Source: Brachyspira pilosicoli P43/6/78
GTDB lineage: Bacteria; Spirochaetota; Brachyspiria; Brachyspirales; Brachyspiraceae
Assembly: GCF_000325665.1 (NCBI RefSeq)
Contig: NC_019908.1
Location: 2,170,001-2,234,000 of the forward strand
Length of the DNA: 64,000 bases
Reading direction: 5' to 3'
Position numbers and translations under genes: made by a program. This document shows, piece by piece, positions 35,397 to 46,063 of this stretch. Numbering within the stretch: position 1 is the stretch's first letter; every line of letters begins with the position of its first letter. The notes under the pieces are model-generated. The model saw only the letters and a program-made list of their open reading frames with translations. It was not told where the DNA came from and ran no database searches.

Positions 35397-36461
35397 ATGC
35401 ATCGCATAAAAATATATTTAACTTTTTTTATATTTGCTGTATCATCTATGGTATTTGCTGATATCACTCCTAAATTTGGTATAAAAAATAATTTTAGTTA
35501 TATAGATTTAAAAGAAAATGAATATATACCAAATTCTATATTAAGCAATGATACTTATTTTTATTTAGGTTTTGAATATCTTAATAATAATTTTTATTTT
35601 TCATTTAAGCCTGCAATTAGAATATATACCAAAGACAATAGAGAGTTTATTTATGATAATGGAAAGCTTATAAAACAAAATGACAATAACGCTTATATTT
35701 CTTTTAATTTTGATGAAATACAGTTTAATTATATAAATGAAATTTTAGGCTTTTATATAGGAAAGAGAAAGTTCCATTTTGGTGAAGGTTTTAATAGGCA
35801 ATATATGTTTGTGGGTGAGAGCGTGTTGTATAATGATTATGAGGCTTTATATAATACAGAGCTTAATTTTTATCAAGGAAATATTACCCACTCTATAGGA
35901 TTTATAACAGACACCAAATCAATAGACTTGTTAAAAGAACCGCAGTATTATACTTCTTGGTATTATTTAAAATATTCTTCTTCTCATTTGGGTTTAATGG
36001 GGATAACCAAATATACTTATGATTTACAAAAGAAAAATAATTTAATGCTTGGTTTTGAGGCTTCATATATATTTGATATAGGCTTTAAGCTTTATGGAAA
36101 TGTTACTTACAATATTTTAAGCAGTGATAATATTGGAAAAAGTCTTAATGATATAAAAAGCCTTTTAGGAATAAATTATACTTTTGTTTATAATTATGAT
36201 TTTATACTTAGTCCATATGTGGAATACTTTTATGAGGATAGTCATTCATTTTATTCTATAGGGCTTTATTTATCTTTTCTTAATAATTTATTTAATATAA
36301 TAACTTATTTCTCTCATTCACCTAATTATAAAATGGATTTAAATACTAAGCTTCTTATAAACTATAATAATTTTAGTTTTACTTTTAATTATTATACGCC
36401 TTTAAAAAATGATGAGATTTTAGAGCATATATTTGAGATTAGTTTAGAATATAATTATTAA
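35397..36461 (+). CDS. Probable outer membrane beta-barrel protein at end of envelope operon
   Basis: The 354-residue product has a signal peptide (residues 1-21, SSMVFA) and many amphipathic beta strands with Tyr and Phe girdles, ending IFEISLEYNY. This suggests an outer membrane barrel. It follows the LolA-like gene by 23 bases. No named family is recognised. It could be the final acceptor of the ABC/LolA-like system, as such proteins are often encoded together, but this is inference. Confidence 0.6.
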   Translation: MHRIKIYLTFFIFAVSSMVFADITPKFGIKNNFSYIDLKENEYIPNSILSNDTYFYLGFEYLNNNFYFSFKPAIRIYTKDNREFIYDNGKLIKQNDNNAYISFNFDEIQFNYINEILGFYIGKRKFHFGEGFNRQYMFVGESVLYNDYEALYNTELNFYQGNITHSIGFITDTKSIDLLKEPQYYTSWYYLKYSSSHLGLMGITKYTYDLQKKNNLMLGFEASYIFDIGFKLYGNVTYNILSSDNIGKSLNDIKSLLGINYTFVYNYDFILSPYVEYFYEDSHSFYSIGLYLSFLNNLFNIITYFSHSPNYKMDLNTKLLINYNNFSFTFNYYTPLKNDEILEHIFEISLEYNY

Positions 36462-36494
36462 AAATATATAAATATTCAAATTATATTTTTAGCT

Positions 36495-36534
36495 AAAAAA
36501 GGCAACCATTATTTTTAATAATTGCCTTTTATTT
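36495..36534. terminator. Terminator at the end of the envelope operon
   Basis: AAAAGGCA and ATTATT on the left pair with AATAAT and TGCCTTTT on the right (ending 36530), with a three-base bulge. The flanks are A- and T-rich, so it may serve the small convergent gene too. Confidence 0.75.
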
Positions 36535-36539
36535 GCTAT

Positions 36540-36671
36540 TTATAATGCTTTAATTTTTTTGCTTGTGATAGTTATAATATTTTGCTCTTTATACTTTGTA
36601 ATTAAAGTTCTAATGTCATCTTTAGCTTCAATAGTGATAACATCTTCTCTCTCTTGAACTTGTGCTTCCAT
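36540..36671 (-). CDS. Small 43-residue acidic/basic protein of unknown function
   Basis: An unusually good ribosome site (CGGAGGA) precedes the ATG at 36671. The 43-codon frame encodes a charged peptide beginning MEAQVQEREDVITIEAKDD and ending ITSKKIKAL. It has no signal peptide or hydrophobic segment. It lies downstream of the 188-residue secreted protein on the same strand and ends next to a terminator. The strong RBS and terminator context support a real gene; no family is recognised. Confidence 0.6.
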   Translation of the reverse strand: MEAQVQEREDVITIEAKDDIRTLITKYKEQNIITITSKKIKAL

Positions 36672-36715
36672 GATTTTTATTCCTCCGTGAATATTTTTTA
36701 TTTATATATTAAAAT

Positions 36716-37282
36716 TTAAAAATCTCCGTCTCTCCATACTTTGAAATCTGGATAATCTAGTTTTTTAGATTTATCTTCATACCACTTACAAACTGCAGCT
36801 GACATATTTATTACATAAAAGTTAAAATCTGTTTTCCAGCCGTCATTTTTAAATTGTGCAAATGATGGTATAAATTTATTATTAATTGATTCATAAATAC
36901 TTTTTTGCATTTCTTCTGTTGGTATATTATTGTCTTTTATTGCTATTCTTAATATTAGAAGTATAGACATAGATGATAGAGTTGATGTTACTGTACTGTA
37001 TTTAGTAAATATTTCTTCTTTAGAGAAGTTTTGGTTTATAGTATCAGTCCACAATTTAATAATATTTCCTAAAGCTTCTAATTGTTCAGGGGTTGCATTT
37101 TTGTCTGTTACTATGCTTGCATAATATTCTGCTAATTGATTGAATGTAATAGTTGAGTTTTCATCTGATATAGATAGTTCTTCTATATTTTCTAATTGCA
37201 TTGATTTTATCATACTCTCATAATTGTTTGCATATATAGTGCATACAGCAAATATAAATATTAAAACTATATATTTTTTCAT
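36716..37282 (-). CDS. Secreted hypothetical protein
   Basis: The 188-residue product begins with a signal peptide (MKKYIVLIFIFAVCTIYA) and is otherwise helical and acidic. It contains a mid-length stretch STLSSMSILLILRIAIK that may be a buried helix. No domain is recognised. It lies between mgtE and the small 43-residue gene on the minus strand. A periplasmic location is inferred from the signal peptide. Confidence 0.6.
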   Translation of the reverse strand: MKKYIVLIFIFAVCTIYANNYESMIKSMQLENIEELSISDENSTITFNQLAEYYASIVTDKNATPEQLEALGNIIKLWTDTINQNFSKEEIFTKYSTVTSTLSSMSILLILRIAIKDNNIPTEEMQKSIYESINNKFIPSFAQFKNDGWKTDFNFYVINMSAAVCKWYEDKSKKLDYPDFKVWRDGDF

Positions 37283-37372
37283 AATTAAAATTCCTGAAAT
37301 AGTTTTAATTATTATCGGAATAGTTTAATATTACATTCGTTTTTTATTTTTTAAATTATTTTGATATAGTAT

Positions 37373-38734
37373 TTATATATTAATTTTTGTGAGTATAATG
37401 CTTGCTAATAATAAATATATAGAAGTACCTGTAATATCACAAATAGAAGTTACTAAAGGCACGCTGCTTGTAGTAGGGTCTTTTTTTAATTTAACAAATA
37501 TAAAAGGCAAACATAACCCTATAAGACTTCCTATCACTACAACACATATCATAGATAATGATACCACCAAAGCTATCATTAATCCTCCTCTAAATATAGC
37601 AAGAAGCGAAACAGCTAAACTCATAGTAATACCAAGTATAGAAGATATAGCAATCTCTTTAAAAAACATAAACAGCCAGTCGCTTTTTTTTACATCTCCA
37701 AGCGATAAACTTCTTATTATGAGCGTGGAAGATTGAGCTCCGGCATTTCCAGCACTGTCAATTAGAAGCGGTAAAAAGAATATTAAAGAAACATATTTGC
37801 TTATAGTCTCTTCAAATATTCCTATAAAATATCCAGAAAATATATTTATAAATACTAATATAAAAAGCCAAGTAATTCTTTTTTTGTATAAAGTTAATAT
37901 TGGTGCTTGTTTAATATTTCCTGTAAAGTCATCATCTATACTTATAGCACCTAATTTGTGAAAGTCTTCAGTTTCTTCTTCTTCAGCGATGTCAAATATA
38001 TCATCAATAGTAACAATCCCTATTAAAGCATTTTTGGCATCTACTACAGGTATATATAATAAATCATATTTCCTTCCAACAAGTACAGCCTCTTCTTGGT
38101 CTGAATATGCAGAAAGATATATAATGTCTGTATGCATAAGATTTTCTATTATATCAGTTCTATTAGCAAATAATAAATCTTTTAATAAAATATATCCTAA
38201 TAATGTATTTTTATTATCAACTATATATATAACCTCAAAAGTTTCAGAGTCTTTTCCGTATTTTCTAATATATTCTAAAGTCTGATTTACAGAGAAGTTC
38301 GGAGAGATAGATATATATTCCGTAGTCATTATACGGCCGACACTATATTCAGGATATGCTAATAATTTTTTAGTGATATCCAAATCTTCTTTTTCCATTA
38401 AAGAAAATATTTTTTTATTTATTTCTTCTGGAAGCTCTTCAAAAAGAGAAGTTCTGTCATCAGGACTCATTTCATGCATTAACTCTTCTATTTCTTTATC
38501 GTTCATAGAAGATATTAATTCTTCCTGTTCATTAGCATCTAATTCTGCAAATACTAAAGCTGATTTTTCTGTGGATAATAATCTAAAAAGAATGGTTTTA
38601 TCTTTACTGCTTTCTAATATACGCATTATGTCCACTATTTCTATAGGGTGCATATCGTTTAAGAGATATTTAAGCTTATCCCATCTTTTATTTTCTATGA
38701 TGTTAATTATTTCAATGTACTGTGAATTTATCAT
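37373..38734 (-). CDS. mgtE: Magnesium transporter MgtE
   Basis: The start at 38734 (MINSQYIEI) is preferred to an upstream ATG with a Lys-rich lead. Domains appear in the usual order: an N-terminal helical domain (ALVFAELDANEQEELISSM), two CBS domains (SVGRIMTTEYISI onward and PVVDAKNALIGIVTIDDIFD), a linker helix, and five membrane helices including the conserved SAGNAGAQSSTLIIRSLSLGDV block that lines the pore. MgtE is a Mg2+-gated channel for magnesium uptake. The 453-residue length is typical. The short 128-base gap to pfkA holds divergent promoters. Confidence 0.93.
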   Translation of the reverse strand: MINSQYIEIINIIENKRWDKLKYLLNDMHPIEIVDIMRILESSKDKTILFRLLSTEKSALVFAELDANEQEELISSMNDKEIEELMHEMSPDDRTSLFEELPEEINKKIFSLMEKEDLDITKKLLAYPEYSVGRIMTTEYISISPNFSVNQTLEYIRKYGKDSETFEVIYIVDNKNTLLGYILLKDLLFANRTDIIENLMHTDIIYLSAYSDQEEAVLVGRKYDLLYIPVVDAKNALIGIVTIDDIFDIAEEEETEDFHKLGAISIDDDFTGNIKQAPILTLYKKRITWLFILVFINIFSGYFIGIFEETISKYVSLIFFLPLLIDSAGNAGAQSSTLIIRSLSLGDVKKSDWLFMFFKEIAISSILGITMSLAVSLLAIFRGGLMIALVVSLSMICVVVIGSLIGLCLPFIFVKLKKDPTTSSVPLVTSICDITGTSIYLLLASIILTKINI

Positions 38735-38863
38735 GTTTATTTTTTTTCTTTTTTTGTATATCAATTCTTTTATTATTAATATATAATATATATAACAAAA
38801 AATTAGATAAAATAAATAATAATATAATTAAACATTATATGTTTTATAAGGAGTTATTTCAAT

Positions 38864-39844
38864 ATGGCTGATATAAAGAAAATAGGAGTATTAACAAGTG
38901 GAGGAGATGCTTCAGGAATGAACCCTACTATAAGAAGCGTTGTTAGAACAGCTATAGCTAATGGTTTAGAGGTAGTTGGAATAAGAGAGGGGTATCAGGG
39001 TTTAATGTATAATAATGTTTATAAAATGGATGCTGGTTCTGTTGGCGGCATTATTAATCATGGCGGTACAATTTTGTTTTCTGCAAGGTCTCCAGAGTTT
39101 CAAACTGAAGAAGGAATGAAAAAAGCAGCTGATAATATGAAATATAACGGAATAGATGCTTTGGTTGTTATAGGCGGTGATGGTACTTATAAAGGAGCAT
39201 TAGATTTTGCTAATCATCATGAAGAGTTTCCTGTTATTGGTATACCTGGTACTATAGATAATGATATATTTGGTACTGATTATACTATAGGATATGATAC
39301 AGCTGTAAACGTTGCAATGGAGGCTATAGACAAATTAAGAGATACTGCTACTAGCCACGGAAGATGTTTTGTAGTTGAGGTTATGGGAAGACATGCTGGT
39401 TATATTGCCTTAGAAGTTGGTATAGCTTCTGGTGCTGAAGACATACTTATTCCAGAAACTACTACTGATATTGACAAAATAGTAGAAAACTTACAAATAG
39501 CAAAAAAGAGAGGTAAAAAATCTTCTATAATAGTGGTTGCTGAGGGAGATGAGTCTGGCGGAGCTATGGAGGTAGCTAAACAAATAGAAGGTAAAACTGG
39601 TTTTGATACTCGTGTTACTATACTTGGACACATGCAAAGAGGCGGTTCTCCTACTTCTCGTGAACGTCTTATGGCTGCAAGATTTGGTTATATTGCAGTT
39701 AAGGCATTATTAGAAGGTAAGAGAAATGTTGCTGTTGGTATATGGAAAGGTGAATATACTTACACTCCTTTGGCTGATGCTGTTAAAAAAGTTCCTAAAG
39801 TTGATCCTATAGATTTAGAGTTGTGCAGAACTCTTGCTATATAA
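38864..39844 (+). CDS. pfkA: ATP-dependent 6-phosphofructokinase
   Basis: The 326-residue protein has GGDG at 104-107 with Gly107 at the position that marks ATP-dependent enzymes, and PGTIDND with Gly129 rather than the Lys of PPi-dependent forms. Asp132 is the expected catalytic base. MGRHAGYIALEVG contacts fructose 6-phosphate. The enzyme phosphorylates fructose 6-phosphate in glycolysis. AAGGAG precedes the ATG. The GT26-like gene follows after 19 bases and may be cotranscribed, though the two functions are unrelated. Confidence 0.95.
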   Translation: MADIKKIGVLTSGGDASGMNPTIRSVVRTAIANGLEVVGIREGYQGLMYNNVYKMDAGSVGGIINHGGTILFSARSPEFQTEEGMKKAADNMKYNGIDALVVIGGDGTYKGALDFANHHEEFPVIGIPGTIDNDIFGTDYTIGYDTAVNVAMEAIDKLRDTATSHGRCFVVEVMGRHAGYIALEVGIASGAEDILIPETTTDIDKIVENLQIAKKRGKKSSIIVVAEGDESGGAMEVAKQIEGKTGFDTRVTILGHMQRGGSPTSRERLMAARFGYIAVKALLEGKRNVAVGIWKGEYTYTPLADAVKKVPKVDPIDLELCRTLAI

Positions 39845-39863
39845 TTATAGGATTTAACATTTT

Positions 39864-40892
39864 ATGATAAATAAAAATTCTTTGTTAGGTATTAGAATAG
39901 ATACTTTTAACAATGATTTATATGCTGCTTTAGATCAACTAAAAGATGGAAATGATGTTCTGATAGTAACATTGGATGTGCATCAATTATTAAATGTTCG
40001 TTTTAATAAAAAATTAAAAAATATTATAGAAAATGCTTCTTTAGTTATTGCTGCCCATCCTTCCATCTCTAAAGCATATAAGTTTATATATAAAGAAGAA
40101 TTAGAATATATTAAAGACTTTAGTTTATTTTCTGATATATTATCTTATATAGAACAAAGAAAGATGACTATGTTTTTATTTGGTGATGAAGAGAAGTATT
40201 TTTTTACAATCACCGAAAAAATGAAAAAAATATATCCTGATATTAGTATACTTGGCACTTATCAAAATACAAAAAATAAATCAGAATTGGATAAGGCTTT
40301 TATTGGATTTAAAAAAATGAATCCAGATGTATTTTTTATATATATGCCTTTTAAAAAATCTTTGTATTGGTTCAATGAAAACAATGGTAAATTAGGTATG
40401 AAATTATGTGTGCCTATGTCTAGACCTTTGGACTGTTTTTGCGGAAAGAAAAAATCACCGAGTTTGAAAATAATTGAAGCAAATAAAGATGAGTCTTTTT
40501 ATCTTAAAAGAAATATTTTTAGAATATTTTTATATTGTGATTATATAAAGTTTTGGATATTAGTTTTTTTTGAAAAGATTTCTGTAAATAGAGCTAAAAA
40601 GAGAATTATAAAAAATGCTAAAAAAGAGGCTAAGAGGGAAGTTAAGCTAGAAAAAATTAAAGCTAAAGAATTAAAGAAAGAAGAAAAGAAAGCCTTAAAA
40701 GAATCTAAAAAAGAAGCTAAGAAGGAAGCTAAGGGAGAAAAAATTAGGGCTAAGGAATTAAAAAAAGAGGAGAAGCAGGCTTTGAAAGAAGCTAAAAAAG
40801 CTTTAAAAGAAGAAAAGAAAGCTCTAAAAAAAGAGAAGAAAGCTTTAAAAAAAGATAAAAAAACTTTGCAAGAAGAAGACAAAAAAGAATAA
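39864..40892 (+). CDS. WecG/TagA/CpsF-like glycosyltransferase (GT26) with Lys-rich tail
   Basis: Residues 1-210 resemble the GT26 family: VLIVTLDVHQLLNVRFNKKLKNIIENASLVIAA near the start, then a Rossmann-like region with MFLFGDEEKYFFTITEKMKKIYP. The usual PDG-type motif is replaced by HPSISKAY, so activity is uncertain. Residues from about 245 to 342 are nearly all Lys, Ala, Glu and Leu in a repeating KKEAKKEAK pattern that probably forms a long charged helix. Such a tail is not part of GT26. A role in cell-surface glycan assembly is inferred. Confidence 0.62.
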   Translation: MINKNSLLGIRIDTFNNDLYAALDQLKDGNDVLIVTLDVHQLLNVRFNKKLKNIIENASLVIAAHPSISKAYKFIYKEELEYIKDFSLFSDILSYIEQRKMTMFLFGDEEKYFFTITEKMKKIYPDISILGTYQNTKNKSELDKAFIGFKKMNPDVFFIYMPFKKSLYWFNENNGKLGMKLCVPMSRPLDCFCGKKKSPSLKIIEANKDESFYLKRNIFRIFLYCDYIKFWILVFFEKISVNRAKKRIIKNAKKEAKREVKLEKIKAKELKKEEKKALKESKKEAKKEAKGEKIRAKELKKEEKQALKEAKKALKEEKKALKKEKKALKKDKKTLQEEDKKE

Positions 40893-40977
40893 TTAATCAA
40901 TAATATAATTTCAGTATTTTTCTTATTTTAATTAATAATAGTTATATATAAATAATAATGATATAAGAGATAATTGT

Positions 40978-42584
40978 ATGCAAGAGAAAAATGAGAAAGT
41001 AAATACAAAAGAAAGTATAGTAAAATCAAGTTTGAAGATGTCTGTTGTAACTACCATAAGCAGGATTTTTGGACTTGTACGCGACCAGATACAGGCTATT
41101 TTACTTGGAACTAGTTTTATAGCAGATGCCTTTGCAATAGGCTTTATACTTCCAAACCTTTTGAGGAGATTATTTGCTGAGGGCAATATGGTTGCTAGTT
41201 TTATACCTGTTTTTACTGACCTTGAAAAAAATAAAGGTATTGAAGCTTCCAAAGTTTTTTTAGGGCTGTTTTTACATTATTGTCATTAATACTAATATTT
41301 ATAGTTTTTATCGGTATAATAATTTCACCTTTATTAGTAAAGCTGCTTTATAAATCGGCAAGCTATGAGGCTTATAGTTTGGCTGTTGATTTATCAAGGA
41401 TAATGTTTCCTTATCTTTTGTTTATTTCACTTGCCGCTTTGATGCAAGGTGTTTTGAATGTGAGGGGATATTATTCTATATCTGCAGCAAGTCCAATACT
41501 TCTTAATATTGTTATTATATCTTTAGCATTAATATTTTATTTTTTGCTTCCTAATGTTTTTAATAATATGTCTTATGTTTTTGCTATAGCGGTACTTATT
41601 GGAGGAATGGTGCAGTTTGCTTATCAGATTCCTTTTGTTAATAGGCTTGGTTTTAATTTTTTGCCTAATTTTAATTTTAGAGATAGTTATGTTATAAAGA
41701 TGATTAAACTATTTGCTCCTGGTATATTTGGTGCTAGTATTTATCAGATTAATTTGCTTGTATCTACTGCTTTTGCTGGTGCTATTGGAGAGGGCAGGGT
41801 ATCGGCTGTTACTTTTGCTAATAGAATACATGAGTTTGTTTTGGGAGTTTTTGCTGTTAGTATAGCTACTGTTATGCTTCCTACTTTAAGCAAATTAATA
41901 GCTAATGAGAAGTATGATGAGGCAAAAGATACATTATCTTATTCTTTGAGGTTGGTGGCATTAATAACTATACCTGCTACTTTTGGATTTATGATACTTG
42001 GAAGAGAAATTGTTGCTATGATTTTTCAATATGGTGCTTTTTCAGAAAAATCTACTTTGCTTGTGTCTAATGCTTTGAGGTATTTATCTATTTCTCTTTT
42101 TTTTGTTGCTAGTTATAGGATTGTTGTTCAGTCTTTTTATGCTATGAAAGATATGAAAACTCCTGTATATATAGCTTTTTTTGCTTTTATTATTAATGCT
42201 ATTAGCAATTATTTATGCGTTTATATATTTCATTTTGATATTATAGGTATTTCTATTTCAAGCGTACTGGCAAACATTATTTCTTTTATTATATTATATA
42301 TACTTCTTATGAAAAGAATGAATATGGCTTTTTCGCTTAATAGAGGTAAAATTAATACTATTAAAACTTTATTATCTAGTATTATTATGGCTATGGCAGT
42401 TTATTCTAGCAGATTTTATATTTTTAGAGATAGTTTAAATAGTACAAGGATAATTTTTATAATAAAAGTATTTGTTGTTATATTTATAGGTGTTATAATA
42501 TATGTGATATCTAATGTTATTTTAAAGAATGAAGACTTTATTTCTATTTTTAATTTATTTAAAAAAAGAATAGTAAAAAAATAA
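40978..42584 (+). CDS. murJ: Lipid II flippase MurJ, frameshifted in this sequence
   Basis: The first frame has the MurJ start: TTISRIFGLVRDQIQAILLG, ADAFAIGFILPNLLRRLFAEGNM and SFIPVFTDLEKNKG. It loses the frame near a T7 run (41255-41261) and stops at 41289. The second frame (from about 41262) continues FTLLSLILIFIVFIGIII through the remaining helices to 42584. One extra T gives a continuous 14-helix protein of about 535 residues. MurJ flips lipid II and is essential for peptidoglycan synthesis, so a true null is unlikely and a homopolymer error in the sequence is the best explanation. Confidence 0.85.
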
Positions 42585-42714
42585 AAGTTTTTGTAAATTA
42601 CATAATATTTAGATTGATAAAAAAATAAATATTTAAGACTATCAAAAATATGCTTGCAATATCCGATAATTTAAGTAATAATTTTGTAAGTAAAAAAAAA
42701 TAAGGTTTCTGTAT

Positions 42715-45610
42715 ATGAGTTTAAAAAATAAGGTACTTTTTTCTGTTATTTTAGTAGTTGCATTGTCTTTATCTCCTACTATTTTTATTAATAGTACAAC
42801 AAATAGAAAAGCATTGTATGATAATGCTATGACAGTTACGCAAAATTATTTTTATGATATAGTATCAACATTTAATAATATATATTCTACTACATCTGTT
42901 GGTACAGTTTCATTATCAGATATAGCTACAGTAGCTTATGAATTGTATGATGTTGGTAATATAGAAAATCCTCAAAGAAGTCTTAGAGATATAATTTACA
43001 GATTTCATAAATCACAGCTTAATTTACACCATGTTATAGCAAATGGTATATATTTTGAACCTAATGTAATAACAGAAAATACTAATTTAAGAAATCTATA
43101 TTCTTTATATTTGTATGATGTTCCTGATGCTGGCACTATGGAGCCTCAGTTTGGAACTATTATGGATAATTATATAAATGAAGAGTTTTATTCATTGGCC
43201 CTTCCTAATAATTGGAACAGAGAAGCTAAAAGACCTCAAGATGTTTATTATTCTTCTCCATACATGAAAAATTTGGATAAGCCTCAAAAAGTAATATCAT
43301 TTTCTTCTCCTATATATTCAACAGATAATTCTAGACTTATAGGTGTTTCTTTATCAGATGTTTCACTTGATATAGCACATGAAGTATTAACCAATATAGT
43401 AAAAACAGGACCTTTTAATACAATAATATATGACACAAGAAATAATAAAATAGTATATCATGATAATCCTAAATATATATTAAGCAATGTAAATGATTTT
43501 CCATGGTTTAATGCTGCTATAAATAATTTGGATATATCTACAAATACAATTATAAAAAATAAAGTAATGATTGATGATGTACCTTATCATATATTTGTTA
43601 GACAATTTAGCAGCGGTTTATATAACTTATTTATGTTTGTGCCTAGTTCATATTTCTCAAGTGTATTAGACCAAACTAATAATACTATATTTGTGATTTT
43701 GATATTTGCTATTATAGTAATAATTATTATATTAAGCATTACAATACCAATATCATTAAAGCCTTTAGATAGAATATCTCATGAACTTGAAGAGGGTGTA
43801 TTTAATAATAATATGTTTATTAATATTACAAAGATAAACTCTAAAGATTCATTGGGGTATTTAAGCAGCTGGATAATTATATTCTTTGATATGGTTCAGC
43901 ATGTATTCTCTACTGTATCAAAAACTTTATCAGTATTTAAGGCACAAATTACATCATTAAAAAATAAAACTTCTGATATTTCTAATGTTGCTGGTTCTAT
44001 GACTGAATCTGTAAACTTAATTGTAGATAATATATCTTATCAGCAAAAAGAGTTTAAAGCTTTTGAAAGCAGTAACTTGGAAATTTATAAGATAATAGCT
44101 TCAAACCTTTCTGAACTTGTATCCATAGACCAGATGACTAATGACCTTCAAATAAAAATTAGATGAGCAGGCTATAAGTTTGAATCAGATTAACTCTTTA
44201 ACATTATCTATACAAAAAGATATGGAAGAGGTATCAGAGTCTGTTGCTAAGGCTAAAGATGAATCTGAGGTAATGTTATCATTATCAAATGACAGTAGAG
44301 ATAAGATATTAAAAACAGAAAATATTACTAGAAATTTGGTTTCTTCTATTAGAGGAATATCTGAGTTTGTTAACTCTACAATAGATATTTCACAGCAGAC
44401 AAACATGCTTGCGATGAATGCGGCAATAGAAGCTGCACATGCAGGTGAGCAGGGAAAGGGTTTCGCTGTTGTTGCTGAAGAGATAAGAAAATTAGCTACT
44501 ACTACAAATGTTCAATCTGAGAAAGCCCATAGAATACTTAGAGAGATAGAAAAAGAGATGAATTTGATGATAGAAAAAATGGCAGAGAGAATGAATATTA
44601 TAGAAAATATGATATCTAAAGTAAATAACTTTGTAGATACTATGACTAAAGTAAAAAAAGTAGTAGATGATAAATATGTAAGTACAAAAGATATGAATAT
44701 TGCTATAGAACGTCTTACTAATGCTATTAAAGATATTAAAGAACAATATACATCATTGCATGGAAGAATATCTGTTGCTAAAGATGATTTGGTTAATTTA
44801 TCAGATTTCTCTAAGAAAAATGATGAGGCTATGAAATTAATCTCTAAAAATTCAGACGATATAGTTAGCAAAACACAGGATATGAGTGCTCGTATTAATG
44901 ATGTATTTAATTTGATTAAAGAGATAGAGTTGCTTTCAAATATTTCTGGAGATTCTATTGAAACATTAGATAGAGAGATGTCTGCATATGTTGTTAAAGA
45001 TTTTGAAGAGGTGATGGCTGGAAAAATCAGCAGTATTAATGATGGTGAAAGGGCTTATGCTAAATATGCACTTATAAAGAGATTCTATAAATTTATGATA
45101 GAGACTTTTGGTAAGGAAAAAACTATTGCTTTAATTGCCAAAATGCCTGAAGATGCTAAAATTATATATAGTGATGTGAAGAAAGTGAAGTTTAAAAAGA
45201 AATTTGTATTATCTAGTTCATTTTTCATTCCTATTACTATAATTATGAATGAGTTTTATGAGGGAAGTACTGATTGTATAAGAGATGTTGCTAAATATGG
45301 TTTTAGAAAATGCAGTGTTTTAAATAAAGTTAAGATAAGATTTTATAAAGGACGTACTTTAGCTGATTTACTTATTAAATTCAGTAATAAAAGATTTAAA
45401 AATATACATATAGATGTTGTAAAATCTGAGAAGAGAAAGATTATTTATCATTTATATTATTTCCCTAATTATGATTCTATGATGGAAATATATTTTGATG
45501 AGTTAATCAATAATATATTTAGATATAGATATCCAAATTCTGCTAAAGTAGAAATTTCTAAATCTATTAGCAATGGTTATATTTATACAGAATATATTGT
45601 TACTTGGTAA
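42715..45610 (+). CDS. Methyl-accepting chemotaxis protein with C-terminal extension, frameshifted in this sequence
   Basis: The first frame (42715-44166) encodes a transmembrane helix at residues 5-25, a periplasmic dCache-like sensor, and a second helix near residue 325-350. It ends after an A5 run (44154-44158). The second frame carries the signalling domain ([25 protein letters not shown]) and continues. Deleting one A joins them as ...[17 protein letters not shown], giving about 964 residues. The last 200 residues lie beyond the MCP coiled coil and form an extra globular domain with no recognised family. It signals to CheA/CheW and is followed by flgJ. Confidence 0.85.
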
Positions 45611-45688
45611 TAAAAAATTATATTAATAAGCTTTATATATTTTCCGATAGTAATAAAGTAGTATATGTTTTTATAGAGGTATTAATAT

Positions 45689-46063
45689 ATGAATATTACT
45701 GATAAATATAATTTAAGTATTGGAACTGCTAATTTAAATAAACTTAATAATACTAAAAGAGAGTATCAGAATTATGGTACAAAATTTAGTGTAGAAAATA
45801 CTTCTGAAGAAAATGTTGCTAATGATAAAGAATTTCAAAAAAAACGTTTAAGAGAAGTTTCAGAGGATTTTGAATCTTTAATGATTAATCAAATGCTCAA
45901 AGAGATGAGAAAGACTGTTAATAAAAGCGGACTTGTAGACGGCGGTATGGCTGAAGAGATATTTGAAGACATGTTATATGATGAATATGCTAAGGAGTTC
46001 TCTAAAACTAAGACATTTGGTTTAGCAGAAATTATTTATAACCAAATGGAAAAATATGTTTAA
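45689..46063 (+). CDS. flgJ: Flagellar rod-binding protein (FlgJ N-terminal type)
   Basis: The 124-residue protein matches the rod-binding domain: SEDFESLMINQMLKEMRKTV, then GGMAEEIFEDMLYDEYAKEFSKTKTFGLAEIIYNQM. The peptidoglycan hydrolase domain of enterobacterial FlgJ is absent, as is common in spirochaetes. It should help the periplasmic flagellar rod assemble. It follows the chemotaxis receptor by 78 bases and abuts the convergent PHP gene by a single base. Confidence 0.85.
   Translation: MNITDKYNLSIGTANLNKLNNTKREYQNYGTKFSVENTSEENVANDKEFQKKRLREVSEDFESLMINQMLKEMRKTVNKSGLVDGGMAEEIFEDMLYDEYAKEFSKTKTFGLAEIIYNQMEKYV

Noticed and set aside
40541..40900. Ser/Phe-rich minus-strand frame opposite the GT26-like gene
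   Set aside because: It is the complement of the Lys-rich tail codons (AAA/AAG gives TTT/CTT).
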